Assembly (NCBI GenBank): GCA_943787425.1
Contig: CALSMJ010000003.1
Coordinates: forward strand, 124,001 to 188,000
From: an uncultured Pseudomonadales bacterium
GTDB lineage: Bacteria > Pseudomonadota > Gammaproteobacteria > Pseudomonadales > Azotimanducaceae
DNA: 64,000 bases
Direction of reading: 5' to 3'
This document shows, piece by piece, positions 29,079 through 40,440 of the stretch. The first letter of the stretch is position 1. Every line of letters begins with the position of its first letter. The translations under genes and the position numbers were made by a program. The notes under the pieces were generated by a model, which was not told where the DNA came from, made no database searches, and worked only from the letters and a program-made list of their open reading frames with translations.

Positions 29079-30359
29079 ATGGATCGAAGTAAGCTAACGC
29101 GAAATATTCTGATCGCAATGGTTGCAGGATTCTTGATTGGATCCTTGATTCATCTCATGGCCTTGGACGCCGGCAGCGTCATTGAGACCTACCTCGTCGA
29201 GGGTCTTTTCTATATTGGTGGTCAAGTCTTTATCGCCAGTTTGAAATTACTGGTGGTGCCTTTGGTCTTTGTCTCCTTGGTGTGTGGTGCCGGGAACCTT
29301 GCCGGTCACAACAATATGGGCGTCATTGGGCTTAAGACGGTGGGTTTATATCTTTTGACGACGGCGCTGGCCATCGTGCTCGCTTTGAGTGTCGCCAATG
29401 TCTTAAATCCTGGTCTTGGGGTGAATCTTGCTGAGGCGACAACCTTTGCCGCCAAAGAAAGTCCTGGCCTAACGCAGGTGATCATTAATATCTTTCCGAG
29501 CAACCCCGTACAGGCGTTAGCAGACGGCAATATGTTGCAGATCATCGTCTTTGCCATTTTGTTGGGCATTGCGATGACCCGTGCGGGCGAGCAGGGCCAA
29601 AAGATTCGAGCCTCGATGGCGCGCTGGAATGAAGTGATTATGCAGCTCGTCCTGATGCTGATGCAGGTGGCGCCGATTGGCGTTTTTTGTCTGATGATTA
29701 CGTTGTTTGCCAAGTTAGGCTACAGCGCAATCAGCGATTTAATCACCTACTTTTTCTGCGTCTTGCTGGTTTTAGCGCTTCATTTTTTGGTGACCTTCTC
29801 GGTGCTCATCCGCTTTCTCGTTGGCGTTAACCCGCTAACTTTTTATCAGCGGCTCTTGCCGGTTATGGCTTTTGGTTTCAGTACGTCATCCAGTGGCGCG
29901 ACCTTGCCTGTGACATTGGAGACGGTTGAAACGCGATTGGGTGTGAGCAAAAGCATCAGTAGTTTTGTTGTGCCCCTAGGCGCGACCATCAATATGGACG
30001 GCACCGCGATTATGCAGGGCGTCGCAACGGTCTTCATTGCCCAGGCGTATAACATTGATATCGGGATGGGCGGCTATCTAATGGTGATATTAACCGCGAC
30101 CATGGCGTCCATTGGCACCGCCGGCGTGCCTGGCGTGGGATTGATTACGCTTGCGCTGGTCTTGTCACAAGTCGGCTTACCGGTTGAGGGCATTGCGCTG
30201 ATTATTGGCGTGGATCGGCTGTTGGACATGTCGCGAACGGTTGTGAATGTGGTCGGAGACGCAACCATCGCAAGCATTGTTGCTCGATCAGAAGGCGAGT
30301 TTGATGACGCAGTGTTCGCGCAAGCGGCGCATTCAACGCCTGCGAGTAACCCGGCTTAG
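29079..30359 (+). CDS. Dicarboxylate/amino acid:cation symporter (DAACS family)
   Basis: Sodium- or proton-coupled uptake of glutamate, aspartate or C4-dicarboxylates, 426 residues. The family hallmarks are present: the serine-rich re-entrant loop FGFSTSSSGATLPVTLE, the helix-7 motif NMDGTAIMQG, and GVPGVGLITLALVL with MSRTVVNVVGDATIA in helix 8. It lies 23 bases after the rubredoxin gene and overlaps the 3' end of recG by four bases. The exact substrate and coupling ion cannot be read from the sequence. Confidence 0.93.
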   Translation: MDRSKLTRNILIAMVAGFLIGSLIHLMALDAGSVIETYLVEGLFYIGGQVFIASLKLLVVPLVFVSLVCGAGNLAGHNNMGVIGLKTVGLYLLTTALAIVLALSVANVLNPGLGVNLAEATTFAAKESPGLTQVIINIFPSNPVQALADGNMLQIIVFAILLGIAMTRAGEQGQKIRASMARWNEVIMQLVLMLMQVAPIGVFCLMITLFAKLGYSAISDLITYFFCVLLVLALHFLVTFSVLIRFLVGVNPLTFYQRLLPVMAFGFSTSSSGATLPVTLETVETRLGVSKSISSFVVPLGATINMDGTAIMQGVATVFIAQAYNIDIGMGGYLMVILTATMASIGTAGVPGVGLITLALVLSQVGLPVEGIALIIGVDRLLDMSRTVVNVVGDATIASIVARSEGEFDDAVFAQAAHSTPASNPA

Positions 30360-32416
30360 GCCTGCTGATACCGTTCAACAGCGCCAATCCAGCGTTTCAT
30401 CAACGCCTGCGTGGTGACCGCTGAGCCTTCGGCGATTTGGTTGGCAAGGGTATTGGCGATCGGCAACAGATCATCGTCTCGGGCAAGGTCGGCGATCCTA
30501 AAGGCAATGTCTCCGGATTGGCGCGCACCAAGAATGTCGCCTGGACCCCGAATCGCGAGATCTTGCTCCGCGATATAAAAGCCATCTTGGGAATCCCGAA
30601 GCACAGCCAGGCGCTGCTTGCTCAAAGGCCCTAATGGCGGTTGATACAGCAATAAGCAATAACTTTGTGCGCTGCCTCGGCCAACTCGGCCACGCAATTG
30701 ATGCAGTTGGGTGAGGCCCAAGCGTTCTGCATTGTCAATCACCATAAAATTGGCGTTTGGCACGTCAACGCCAACCTCTATGACCGTTGTCGCGACAAGG
30801 ATATCAATGCCGCCCGCTTTAAATCGCGCCATGATTGCAGATTTTTCTGGGTTACTCATCCTGCCATGAATCAGCTCGATAGCCCGCCTGGGCAAGGCCG
30901 CGCGCAGTTCCGCTAAGACCGCCTCGGCGGCTTGGGCATTAAGTGCCTCTGAGGCCTCGATCAAGGTGCAGACCCAATAGGCTTGCGCGCCCGCCTGGCA
31001 GGCGGCGTCGAGACGACGCATCACCGCCTCGCGCTTGGCATTGGCGAGGACGCTGGTGAGCACGGGTGATCGCCCGGGGGGTAGCTCATCGATCACGGAA
31101 CAATCCATGCTGGCATAGAGCGTCATCGTCAGCGTTCGAGGGATAGGGGTGGCCGTCATAATTAACTGATGCGGCGTGGTTAGATTGTTCCGCCCCTTAT
31201 CTCGGAGGGCCATGCGTTGGTTAACCCCGAAGCGATGCTGCTCATCGATGATGATTAAACCCAGGCGCTCAAACAAAACGCCTTCTTGAAACAGGGCATG
31301 GGTGCCAATCAGTAATCGAACGGATCCGGATGCTAGATCAGCCAAGCGCTGCTTTTTTAGGCGCGCTTTCATGCTGCCGGTTAAGAGAACGGGCGCAAGC
31401 CCAAGCGGCGTCAACCAGTCTGAAAAGGACCGATTATGTTGTTCGGCCAGAATTTCTGTAGGCGCCATCAAGGCCACCTGATGGCCTGCTGTGAGCGCAA
31501 CGAGCGCGGCCATCGCCGCAACCACGGTCTTGCCAGAGCCGACATCGCCCTGAACCAGCCGCAGCATGGGCGTTGGCTTACCAAGGTCTTGATTAATTTC
31601 CTCGATCACGCGCCGCTGGGCTTGGGTTAACGAAAAGCCGAGGTTTTGGTGAAAGGTGTTGATGAGCGCTTGATCGGCCATCAGTACGGGCGCTTGGCGT
31701 TGACTCAGTTGGCGCTTGAGTTTTACGAGGCCCAGCTGGTGGGCGGTAAGCTCTTCGAGCGCCAATGCCCTTTGATGTGGGTCGAGTCCGATCATCAGGC
31801 GTTGCACATCTGCGTCTTGGGGCGGCGCGTGCACGTATCGTAAGCAATCGATTAAGTCGGGAAAATCTGGATTGGGTAATAGGCACGGCAAGCCGAGGGC
31901 CAGATCCGGGCGCTTTAAGGCTTGTTGGATGATTTTTCGCAAGAGGTTTTGCGAAACGCCTTCGGTGATCGGATAGACCGGCGTGAGCGTTGTTGCCAGG
32001 GGCTTGTCTAACGCATTGCTATAGTCCGGATGATAAAGCTCGAGTCCTGAGGCGCCTCGTCGGGGCACGCCATAGCAACGAATTCGACGGTTTGGCGCCA
32101 AACTCAGCTGTTGCGCCTTAGAGAAATGGAAGAAGCGAATGGCAATTTGCCCGGTGTCATCCCGTAACGTCACGAGCAGACTGCGTCGTCTGCCAAATTG
32201 TATTTGGGTCTGCACGACATCGCCTTCGATGACAGCCCCTTGGTCGGGCGTCAAATAAACAATCGGTGTGAGTCGGGTGCGGTCTTCGTATCGGTGGGGC
32301 AAGTGCAGCATCAAGTCTTGCAGTGTGTACAGATTAAGGCGGCTAAGTTTCTGACTTTGCGCAGGCCCGATGCCTTTCAACTCGCCAATACTGATCTGCC
32401 CCAAGGCCTCAGCCAT
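30356..32416 (-). CDS. recG: ATP-dependent DNA helicase RecG
   Basis: Branch-migrating helicase that regresses stalled replication forks. The 686-residue product has the N-terminal wedge domain (LNLYTLQDLMLHLPHRYEDR), Walker A GDVGSGKTVVAA at about residue 290, the Walker B box DEQH also found in E. coli RecG, TATPIPRTLTMT, and the C-terminal TVIEVGVDVPNA and QLHQLRGRVGRG. ATG 32416 (MAEALGQISI) is preferred to the TTG at 32440, which would overlap ridA more. It is the last gene of the leftward spoT-ridA-recG series. Confidence 0.96.
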   Translation of the reverse strand: MAEALGQISIGELKGIGPAQSQKLSRLNLYTLQDLMLHLPHRYEDRTRLTPIVYLTPDQGAVIEGDVVQTQIQFGRRRSLLVTLRDDTGQIAIRFFHFSKAQQLSLAPNRRIRCYGVPRRGASGLELYHPDYSNALDKPLATTLTPVYPITEGVSQNLLRKIIQQALKRPDLALGLPCLLPNPDFPDLIDCLRYVHAPPQDADVQRLMIGLDPHQRALALEELTAHQLGLVKLKRQLSQRQAPVLMADQALINTFHQNLGFSLTQAQRRVIEEINQDLGKPTPMLRLVQGDVGSGKTVVAAMAALVALTAGHQVALMAPTEILAEQHNRSFSDWLTPLGLAPVLLTGSMKARLKKQRLADLASGSVRLLIGTHALFQEGVLFERLGLIIIDEQHRFGVNQRMALRDKGRNNLTTPHQLIMTATPIPRTLTMTLYASMDCSVIDELPPGRSPVLTSVLANAKREAVMRRLDAACQAGAQAYWVCTLIEASEALNAQAAEAVLAELRAALPRRAIELIHGRMSNPEKSAIMARFKAGGIDILVATTVIEVGVDVPNANFMVIDNAERLGLTQLHQLRGRVGRGSAQSYCLLLYQPPLGPLSKQRLAVLRDSQDGFYIAEQDLAIRGPGDILGARQSGDIAFRIADLARDDDLLPIANTLANQIAEGSAVTTQALMKRWIGAVERYQQA

Positions 32417-32810
32417 TCGAGCCCGCCATAATGGCGTCAATCTCGATGGCGGCCCCTTTTGGCAATGCCGCTACCCCGACGGTTGCGCGCGCCGGAAACG
32501 GCTCGACCAGGGCGTCATTCAGGGTTCGGTTTACGATTTCGAAGTCTGCAAGGTCTGTGAGGTACAGGGTTAATTTCAGAAATTGATTAGGCTTGCCGCC
32601 GGCTGCTGCACCAATATTCAGCAGGTTCTGAATGATCTGCTGGGTCTGCAGCGCCACGCCACCGGTTACAAGCTGCCCGGATTCAGGATGAAGACCAAGT
32701 TGACCGCTGATAAAAATGAGATTCTGAAACTGTATGGCTTGCGAATAGGGACCAATGGCCGCTGGCGCAAGGGCGGTGTGCACGCTTTTAAGAAGGCTGT
32801 TGGTCATCAA
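32409..32810 (-). CDS. ridA: RidA family enamine/imine deaminase
   Basis: Removes reactive enamines and imines made by PLP enzymes. The 133-residue product has the trimer core pattern PAAIGPYSQAIQFQNLIFIS and GQLGLHPESG, and PARATVGVAALPKGAAIEID at the C-terminal side, including the Arg that holds the substrate carboxylate. ATGATG start overlaps the spoT stop (ATGA), and the product ends eight bases into recG, so spoT-ridA-recG is a tightly packed unit, as in Pseudomonas relatives. Confidence 0.95.
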   Translation of the reverse strand: MMTNSLLKSVHTALAPAAIGPYSQAIQFQNLIFISGQLGLHPESGQLVTGGVALQTQQIIQNLLNIGAAAGGKPNQFLKLTLYLTDLADFEIVNRTLNDALVEPFPARATVGVAALPKGAAIEIDAIMAGSNG

Positions 32811-34918
32811 CTCCGCACTCGAAGGATTTTATTAATATTATGAATATGCCGAACCTTGCGAATGACCCGCGCGAGGTGGACGCGATCTTTGACATTAATG
32901 ACAAGGTTGACCGTTGCGAGGTGCGCATCCCGCTCTAAAATGCTGATTCGATCAACATTTGCCTGGCTACTGGTGATGGTTGAGGCCAGCACGGCGATCA
33001 ATCCCTTTTCGTGCTCAAGTTCCACCCGAAGCTCGACCGCAAACTCTTGATCAAGATGATCTTCCCAGCGCACCGACATAATCTCTTCGTTCTTATCGCG
33101 AAGTTCGCTCATGTTTTTGCAGGATTCTAAATGAATGACAATACCGCGTCCCGCGCTGATATGGCCAATAATCGGGTCGCCTGGAATTGGACGGCAGCAC
33201 CGGGCGTAGGTCACAACCAGGCCTTCAGTGCCTTTAATTGACAAGGGCCCAAGATCGCCAGCATGCGCTTCGGTTAACGAGGCCTGATTTTCCAGCAACC
33301 GGCGCGCGACCACACTTGCCATTTGATTGCCGAGTCCCACCTCCGCCAATAGGTCATCTAAATGATCGAGTTTGGCCTTGGCTAGCACCTGTTTGATATT
33401 GTCCGCCGGTACAAGGTTCATTCTTGAATTGAGATTGCTCAGCGCCCGATCAAGGAGGCGCTTGCCTAAGACAATCGACTCGTTGAGTTGCTGCATTTTG
33501 AGCGCGCCACGAATACCGCTTCGAGCCTTTCCCGTAACCACGAAACCGAGCCAAGCCGGATTCGGTAAGGCGCCTGACGCTCTAATGATTTCCACGGTTT
33601 GGCCGCTCTCAAGGGCCGTGCTGAGGGGCGCTAAGCGTCGATCAATCCGGCATGCAACGCAGGAGCTGCCAATGTCGGTGTGGACCGCATAGGCGAAATC
33701 AACGGGGGTTGAGCCTTGTGGCAGCTCGTAGATTTCGCCCAAGGGGCTGAAGATATAAACCTCATCCGGAAACAAATCGATTTTGACGTTTTCGATAAAT
33801 TCTAAAGAGTTGCCGGCGCTTTGCTGGAGTTCGAGTAGGCCTTGCATCCATTCCCGAGCGCGCTTGTGACCCGTTGACGCGGCGTCATCTTGACTCTTAT
33901 AAAGCCAATGGCCGGCAATGCCTTGATTGGCAAATTGTTCCATCTCTTCCGTCCGAATCTGAATTTCGATGGGCAAGCCGTGCATGCCAAATAGCGTCGT
34001 GTGTAAAGACTGATAGCCATTGGCTTTGGGAATTGCGATATAGTCTTTAAATCGCCCTGCCACGGGTTTGTATAGATTATGGACGGCCCCGAGCGTTCGA
34101 TAACAGGTATCGACATCTTTCACGATGATTCGGAAGGCATAGACATCCATAATTTCTGTAAACGACCGCCGCTTCGCCCGCATTTTGTCGTAGATGCTGT
34201 AAAGATGCTTTTGGCGTCCAATGACGCGCGCGCCGAGACCTTCTTGGGCAAGGCAATGTTCAATGGACTTTAAAATCTTACCGACGACTTCTTTTCGATT
34301 GCCCCGAGCCCTGCGGACCGCCTTTTCGATCATGCTGGAACGCAGAGGATAAAGCGCTCGAAAGCCCAGCTCTTCAAACTCAATGCGGATGGCATTCATA
34401 CCCAGGCGCAGGGCAATGGGCGCGTAAATTTCGAGGGTCTCTTTGGCGATGCGGCGACGTCGCTCTGGGTCCAGATGCCCTAGGGTGCGCATGTTGTGCA
34501 GACGATCTGCAAGCTTAACCAAGATCACCCGGATATCTTTGGCCATTGCCAGCGTCATTTTCTGGAAATTTTCAGCTTGGGCTTCGGCTCGCGACTGGAA
34601 CATGTTGCTGAGTTTGCTGACGCCGTCGACGAGTTCCGCAACCTCCTCGTCAAACTCAGATCCCAGTTGATCTTTTGCGACGCCTGTGTCTTCAATAACG
34701 TCATGCAGTAACGCGGCCATCAGGCACTGATGATCCATGCGCATTTCCGACAAAATGGTGGCAACGGCGAGGGGATGATTGATGTAGGCTTCGCCAGATT
34801 TTCGAACCTGGCCGGTGTGGGCAATTTCCGCAAAGTTGTAGGCACGTACGACTTGATCGACCTGATTTGGCTCTAAATAGTCTGCCAATTGGCTCGCGAA
34901 AGTATCGATGGTTTGCAT
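32807..34918 (-). CDS. spoT: Bifunctional (p)ppGpp synthase/hydrolase SpoT
   Basis: Controls the alarmone of the stringent response. The 703-residue product has an N-terminal HD hydrolase domain with LLHDVIEDTG at about residues 70-79, a synthase domain with RFKDYIAIPKANGYQSLHTT (the RxKD motif of bifunctional enzymes, not the ExDD of RelA), a TGS domain (IFSPLGEIYELPQGSTPVDF) and a C-terminal zinc-finger-like and ACT region (YARCCRPIPGDPI). Both activities look intact. It lies downstream of rpoZ and gmk, a conserved link between guanine nucleotides and (p)ppGpp. Confidence 0.96.
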   Translation of the reverse strand: MQTIDTFASQLADYLEPNQVDQVVRAYNFAEIAHTGQVRKSGEAYINHPLAVATILSEMRMDHQCLMAALLHDVIEDTGVAKDQLGSEFDEEVAELVDGVSKLSNMFQSRAEAQAENFQKMTLAMAKDIRVILVKLADRLHNMRTLGHLDPERRRRIAKETLEIYAPIALRLGMNAIRIEFEELGFRALYPLRSSMIEKAVRRARGNRKEVVGKILKSIEHCLAQEGLGARVIGRQKHLYSIYDKMRAKRRSFTEIMDVYAFRIIVKDVDTCYRTLGAVHNLYKPVAGRFKDYIAIPKANGYQSLHTTLFGMHGLPIEIQIRTEEMEQFANQGIAGHWLYKSQDDAASTGHKRAREWMQGLLELQQSAGNSLEFIENVKIDLFPDEVYIFSPLGEIYELPQGSTPVDFAYAVHTDIGSSCVACRIDRRLAPLSTALESGQTVEIIRASGALPNPAWLGFVVTGKARSGIRGALKMQQLNESIVLGKRLLDRALSNLNSRMNLVPADNIKQVLAKAKLDHLDDLLAEVGLGNQMASVVARRLLENQASLTEAHAGDLGPLSIKGTEGLVVTYARCCRPIPGDPIIGHISAGRGIVIHLESCKNMSELRDKNEEIMSVRWEDHLDQEFAVELRVELEHEKGLIAVLASTITSSQANVDRISILERDAHLATVNLVINVKDRVHLARVIRKVRHIHNINKILRVRS

Positions 34919-35021
34919 CGATAGACTATACCAACGATTGCACGCAATTGGATGTAGGCGTTGGCATTACTTTAGAAAAAATGTGAATAAGGGCCGGGGT
35001 CAGCCCTTGCTGCGGGCGGTG

Positions 35022-35300
35022 TTAGAACTCAGGGTTTGGGTCTTTCTCGAAGGTTTCAGCCAAAAGATCCATGCTCATAGGCTCGAACTCTTCTCGTGGC
35101 TTCTGGAGCAAGATATCGGGTCCGATGAGGCCGTCAGCGATCTCGCGTAGGGCAAGAACCGTTGGCTTATCGTTCTCAACAGCAACCAAAGGGTCTTTGC
35201 CTTCGGTGGCAATTTGTCTGGCACGCTTGCTTGCGACCATAACAAGCTCGAAGCGGTTGTCTACGTTTTCTAAACAGTCTTCAACAGTGACGCGAGCCAT
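35022..35300 (-). CDS. rpoZ: RNA polymerase omega subunit
   Basis: Small subunit that assists assembly of RNA polymerase and forms part of the (p)ppGpp site with DksA in proteobacteria. The 92-residue product begins [20 protein letters not shown] with MVASKRARQ, the invariant N-terminal core, and has an acidic tail. AAGGAG stands seven bases before the ATG. The gene lies between gmk and spoT, the usual place. Confidence 0.97.
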   Translation of the reverse strand: MARVTVEDCLENVDNRFELVMVASKRARQIATEGKDPLVAVENDKPTVLALREIADGLIGPDILLQKPREEFEPMSMDLLAETFEKDPNPEF

Positions 35301-35420
35301 GGCGATCTCCTTGATGAGGTTGCATTAGCGCGGATCTTATCGCCTAACGCCAACTTGGGTCGCGCAGTTTATCGCCAAAGCGACAAGCAGGCAAGAGGCG
35401 CCAGGCGGACCATAAGCGCT

Positions 35421-36059
35421 TTAGGTGGTGAGCGCGGCAAGCAGATCAGCGTGCCGGGCTGCTTGGGCTTTGATCTCAAAGGGCGTTGGATCTTCAAAGA
35501 CAATCGCGCTGAGTTGCTGAAGCGCAAGCTGAAAATCATCATTCACGATGAGGTAATCGAAGGTGTGGTATTGCGCGATTTCATCGCGTGCGCCTTTAAA
35601 GCGCTGCTCGACGGTGTCGAGATCATCTTGCCCCCGACCCAACAAACGCGATTTCAGGGTTTCAAGCGTTGGCGGCAGAATAAAGATCAGGTTAGCGTCT
35701 GGTAATTTTGCCTTGACCTGCTGCGCGCCTTGCCAATCGATTTCGAGAATGAGCTGTTTGCCAGCGGCAATGATGCGCTCGACTTCCGCGGTACTGGTGC
35801 CGTATAGGTTGCCAAAGACCTCGGCATGTTCCACGAAGAGACCCTGCTGGATTAGGGTTTCAAAACGTGCGCGATCCACAAAAAAGTAATTAATGCCGTC
35901 TTGCTCGTTGGGCCGTTGCGCACGCGTGGTGTGAGAGATGCTGACCGCAGCATTTGCATGCGCCGACAGGAGCGCGCTGACCAAGCTTGTCTTGCCGGTG
36001 CCAGATGCGGCCGCGATCACAAAAACCTGGCCCCGGGTTATGTTGGATTTGGATGTCAT
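35421..36059 (-). CDS. gmk: Guanylate kinase
   Basis: Phosphorylates GMP to GDP. The 212-residue product has a P-loop AASGTGKTSLVSAL at about residue 17, the GMP-binding segment SISHTTRAQRPNEQDGINYF with Tyr/Phe contacts, and the helix EIDWQGAQQVKAK. The P-loop reads SGTGKT instead of the frequent SGAGKS, an accepted variation. About 120 bases separate it from rpoZ, which may therefore have its own promoter. Confidence 0.96.
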   Translation of the reverse strand: MTSKSNITRGQVFVIAAASGTGKTSLVSALLSAHANAAVSISHTTRAQRPNEQDGINYFFVDRARFETLIQQGLFVEHAEVFGNLYGTSTAEVERIIAAGKQLILEIDWQGAQQVKAKLPDANLIFILPPTLETLKSRLLGRGQDDLDTVEQRFKGARDEIAQYHTFDYLIVNDDFQLALQQLSAIVFEDPTPFEIKAQAARHADLLAALTT

Positions 36060-36171
36060 GGCCGACAGTCACTTATAAGCGCTTGCATGGAGGCCGAGAT
36101 ACTAAAAGAAGGGCGCAGGCGTTGCAAATCAAAGCCAGTTTAGCGGCATGCCAACTTTGATACCGGCTTAA

Positions 36172-37014
36172 TCATTCAAGGTTTTGAATCTGCTCGCGCA
36201 TCTGCTCTATGGCGACTTTCATGTCGACCGCGCCGAAGGTTGACTCGACTGCAATGGCTTTTGATGACAGGGTATTGGCTTCCCGATTGAGCTCTTGCAT
36301 CAAAAAGTCTAGTCGCCGCCCGACCGGGCCGCCCTCTGCGAGACAGCGTTGCACCTCGATCATATGCGCATCAATGCGTTCGATTTCTTCTCCCACGTCC
36401 GCCTTGCTGGTGAGCAGCACAATTTCTTGATGAATCCGCTCGGAATCGGCGGGGAGGTCGAGCGCTTCGAAGCGATTTATCAGTCTGGCTTGGGCGCGCT
36501 GGATAATGTCAGGGGTGGCTTGCTTGAGTTCGGCAAGCGTTGCCTCTAATTGGGAGAGCTTTTCTAATAAAGCCAGCCTTGTCGCGTCGCCCTCGCGTGC
36601 TCGGGTTTGGCAAAAACGCTCGAGCGCGGTATCAAAATGGTTCAGGACCACCTCATCATCGGGCCGAGACCGATGGTTTGTTAGCACGCCGGGCCACTTC
36701 ATCAAATCCAGGCCACTGATGCTGACGGCCCGATCGCTAGCGTCTTCGATGCCTTTGATCGCGCTCAGAAGACTTTGCACGAGCGGCTGATCCACATAGA
36801 GGTCTGATTGGGTGGCCATTGTGCGCCGCAGTGTGCAGTCGATCTTGCCTCGGGTGAGATGGGCTTTGGCGCGGGTCTTGAGGGCGGCTTCAAGGTGCCG
36901 ACAATCCTCCGGTAATTTAAAATTGAGCTCGAGGTAACGGTGATTAACCGACCGCAGCTCCCAAGACAGATTGTCGAATTCGGAAAGGTCAAAACCCGTC
37001 ATACTGTGGATCAT
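36172..37014 (-). CDS. yicC: YicC family endoribonuclease
   Basis: Member of the YicC family, reported as a nuclease that degrades small RNAs such as RyhB in E. coli. The 280-residue product begins MIHSMTGFDLSEFDNLSWEL, contains the typical SVNHRYLELNFKLP and the C-terminal GRRLDFLMQELNREANTLSS with the conserved acidic residues. It lies upstream of gmk, as in E. coli and Pseudomonas, and divergent from rph. Confidence 0.93.
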   Translation of the reverse strand: MIHSMTGFDLSEFDNLSWELRSVNHRYLELNFKLPEDCRHLEAALKTRAKAHLTRGKIDCTLRRTMATQSDLYVDQPLVQSLLSAIKGIEDASDRAVSISGLDLMKWPGVLTNHRSRPDDEVVLNHFDTALERFCQTRAREGDATRLALLEKLSQLEATLAELKQATPDIIQRAQARLINRFEALDLPADSERIHQEIVLLTSKADVGEEIERIDAHMIEVQRCLAEGGPVGRRLDFLMQELNREANTLSSKAIAVESTFGAVDMKVAIEQMREQIQNLE

Positions 37015-37048
37015 CGGCTTGCATTCTCGCTAATAGAGTTCAAGCCAG

Positions 37049-37054
37049 TATAAT
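37049..37054 (+). promoter_or_regulatory. -10 element upstream of rph
   Basis: A perfect TATAAT 31 bases before the rph ATG, in the 70-base gap between divergent yicC and rph. The -35 region is weak, so strength is uncertain. Confidence 0.35.
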
Positions 37055-37084
37055 GGAGTTTCCTGTCTTGCCTTTCGGATATTT

Positions 37085-37804
37085 ATGACGTCATTTATAA
37101 GAACGCTGAATCGAGAACTGGATGCGCTTCGCCCAGTTTCAATTGTCCGTCAATACAATAAGCACGCGGAAGGCTCGGTTTTAGTCTCTTTTGGCGATAC
37201 CCAAGTGATCTGCACCGCGTCCCTGGAATCGGGCGTACCGCCATTTCTGCGGGGTAAGGGCCAAGGTTGGATCACTGCGGAATATGGCATGCTGCCGCGT
37301 TCGACCCATGAACGGATGGGTCGAGAAGCTGCCCGGGGCAAGCAGTCGGGGCGCACCCAAGAGATTCAACGTTTGATTGGCCGGTCTCTGAGAGCCGCGG
37401 TTAAGCTTGAAACGATGGGGGAGTTCACGATTAAAGTGGATTGCGATGTCATTCAGGCCGATGGTGGAACCCGCACGGCGTCTATTACGGGCGCCTGCGT
37501 GGCTGTTTTCGATGCGCTGGATCAATTGCCAAAGCGCAGCGCGATCGAAACCACCCATATTGCATCGGTTTCAGTGGGCGTTGTCGACGGACAGCCGATG
37601 CTAGATTTGGAGTATGTTGAAGATGCCAACGCGGACACTGATATGAATGTGGTGATGACCGAGGCGGGTAGCTTTATCGAAATTCAAGGAACCGCTGAGG
37701 CGGCACCTTTTGATCGATCAGAGTTAAACGCGCTGCTCGATCTTGCATCCGGCGGTATTGCACAATTGGTCGAAATTCAAAAAGCCGCGCGTTCGGGAGG
37801 CTAG
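37085..37804 (+). CDS. rph: Ribonuclease PH
   Basis: Phosphate-dependent 3'-5' exoribonuclease trimming tRNA 3' ends. The 239-residue product has [17 protein letters not shown], the RNase PH motif [20 protein letters not shown] and the phosphate-binding [16 protein letters not shown], plus [20 protein letters not shown]. It is intact, unlike the frameshifted allele of E. coli K-12. pyrE follows after two bases. Confidence 0.97.
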   Translation: MTSFIRTLNRELDALRPVSIVRQYNKHAEGSVLVSFGDTQVICTASLESGVPPFLRGKGQGWITAEYGMLPRSTHERMGREAARGKQSGRTQEIQRLIGRSLRAAVKLETMGEFTIKVDCDVIQADGGTRTASITGACVAVFDALDQLPKRSAIETTHIASVSVGVVDGQPMLDLEYVEDANADTDMNVVMTEAGSFIEIQGTAEAAPFDRSELNALLDLASGGIAQLVEIQKAARSGG

Positions 37805-37806
37805 TC

Positions 37807-38438
37807 TTGAGCGCAATCGACCAAAATGGGTTCATTGAATTCGCATTAGCCCAGGGCGTTTTGAAGTTCGGCGCCTTTGAATTGAAGTCAGGGCGAACCA
37901 GCCCTTATTTTTTTAACGCAGGCCTCTTCCGGGATGGGGCGGCGCTGTCTCGTCTTGGCGCGTATTACGCTGAAACGTTGGTGGCGGCAAAAGTTAAAAT
38001 GGATGTGCTTTTCGGGCCACCCTATAAGGGCATCCCACTGGTAACGGCGACGGCCATTGCTCTGGCCAGGGATCATGACCGAACCGTCCCGTATGCCTAC
38101 GCCCGAAAAGAAGTTAAAGATCACGGTGAAGGCGGCGCGTTAGTGGGCGCTGAGTTATCCGGCCGAGTAATCATCGTTGATGATGTGATTACCGCTGGCA
38201 CGGCGATTCGGGAATCAATTGAGATGATCACTGCGGCAGGCGGGCAAGTTGCGGGCGTGATCGTTGCCATTGATCGTCAAGAGCGCGGCCAGCAAGGCAG
38301 CCAAAGCGCGATTCAGGAAGTTCAGGCTGAGTTCAAGATCCCGGTTTATAGCCTGGTTTGTTTTGATGAAATTATTGCGTATGTCCGTGACGCTGGGGCG
38401 AAGGTAGACCTGCCCGGCATGCTGGCCTATCGCGAGCG

Positions 38439-38454
<16 letters not shown>
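37807..38454 (+). CDS. pyrE: Orotate phosphoribosyltransferase
   Basis: Joins orotate and PRPP in pyrimidine synthesis. The 215-residue product contains LKSGRTSPYFFNAGLF, the pocket FGPPYKGIPLVTATAIALA and the PRPP-binding motif VIIVDDVITAGTA. Start is TTG 37807 with GGGAGG seven bases upstream. Its 3' end overlaps slmA, which comes from the opposite strand, by 16 bases. Confidence 0.97.
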
Positions 38455-39982
<1,528 letters not shown>

Positions 39983-39999
39983 TTACACAAGCCTTGCGG

Positions 40000-40440
40000 T
40001 CAGCTTCGGCCGGTTGATCCAAAGCCTTTGTCGCCGCGGTCACTCGCAACAAATTCGTCAACCCAAACAAAATCGGCCTGAAGCACGGGCACAATGACCA
40101 GTTGCGCAATTCGGTCAAGGGGCTGTATTTCAAATGCGGTATCACTACGATTCCAGCATGAAACCATTAACTCGCCTTGATAATCCGAATCGATCAGCCC
40201 AACAAGATTGCCGAGCACAATGCCATGTTTATGGCCGAGTCCTGAGCGTGGCAGAATCATAGCGGCATAATTTGGATCTTCAAGATAGATCGCAAGACCG
40301 GTTGGCAAAAGGTCTGTCGCGCCGGGCTGTAAGGTAATTGCTTGATCGATGCAGACTCGAAGATCCAGGCCTGCAGAGCCGAGCGTCTCATAGTTGGGAG
40401 ATTGCGCAGTATCGCGGCAACGCTTTATTTGAACTTTCAT
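40000..40440 (-). CDS. dut: dUTP diphosphatase
   Basis: Cleaves dUTP to dUMP to keep uracil out of DNA. The 146-residue product shows all five trimeric dUTPase motifs: [53 protein letters not shown] and the C-terminal [11 protein letters not shown]. It overlaps coaBC by ATGA and lies 35 bases from argB; the algC gene found between dut and argB in Pseudomonas is absent. Confidence 0.96.
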   Translation of the reverse strand: MKVQIKRCRDTAQSPNYETLGSAGLDLRVCIDQAITLQPGATDLLPTGLAIYLEDPNYAAMILPRSGLGHKHGIVLGNLVGLIDSDYQGELMVSCWNRSDTAFEIQPLDRIAQLVIVPVLQADFVWVDEFVASDRGDKGFGSTGRS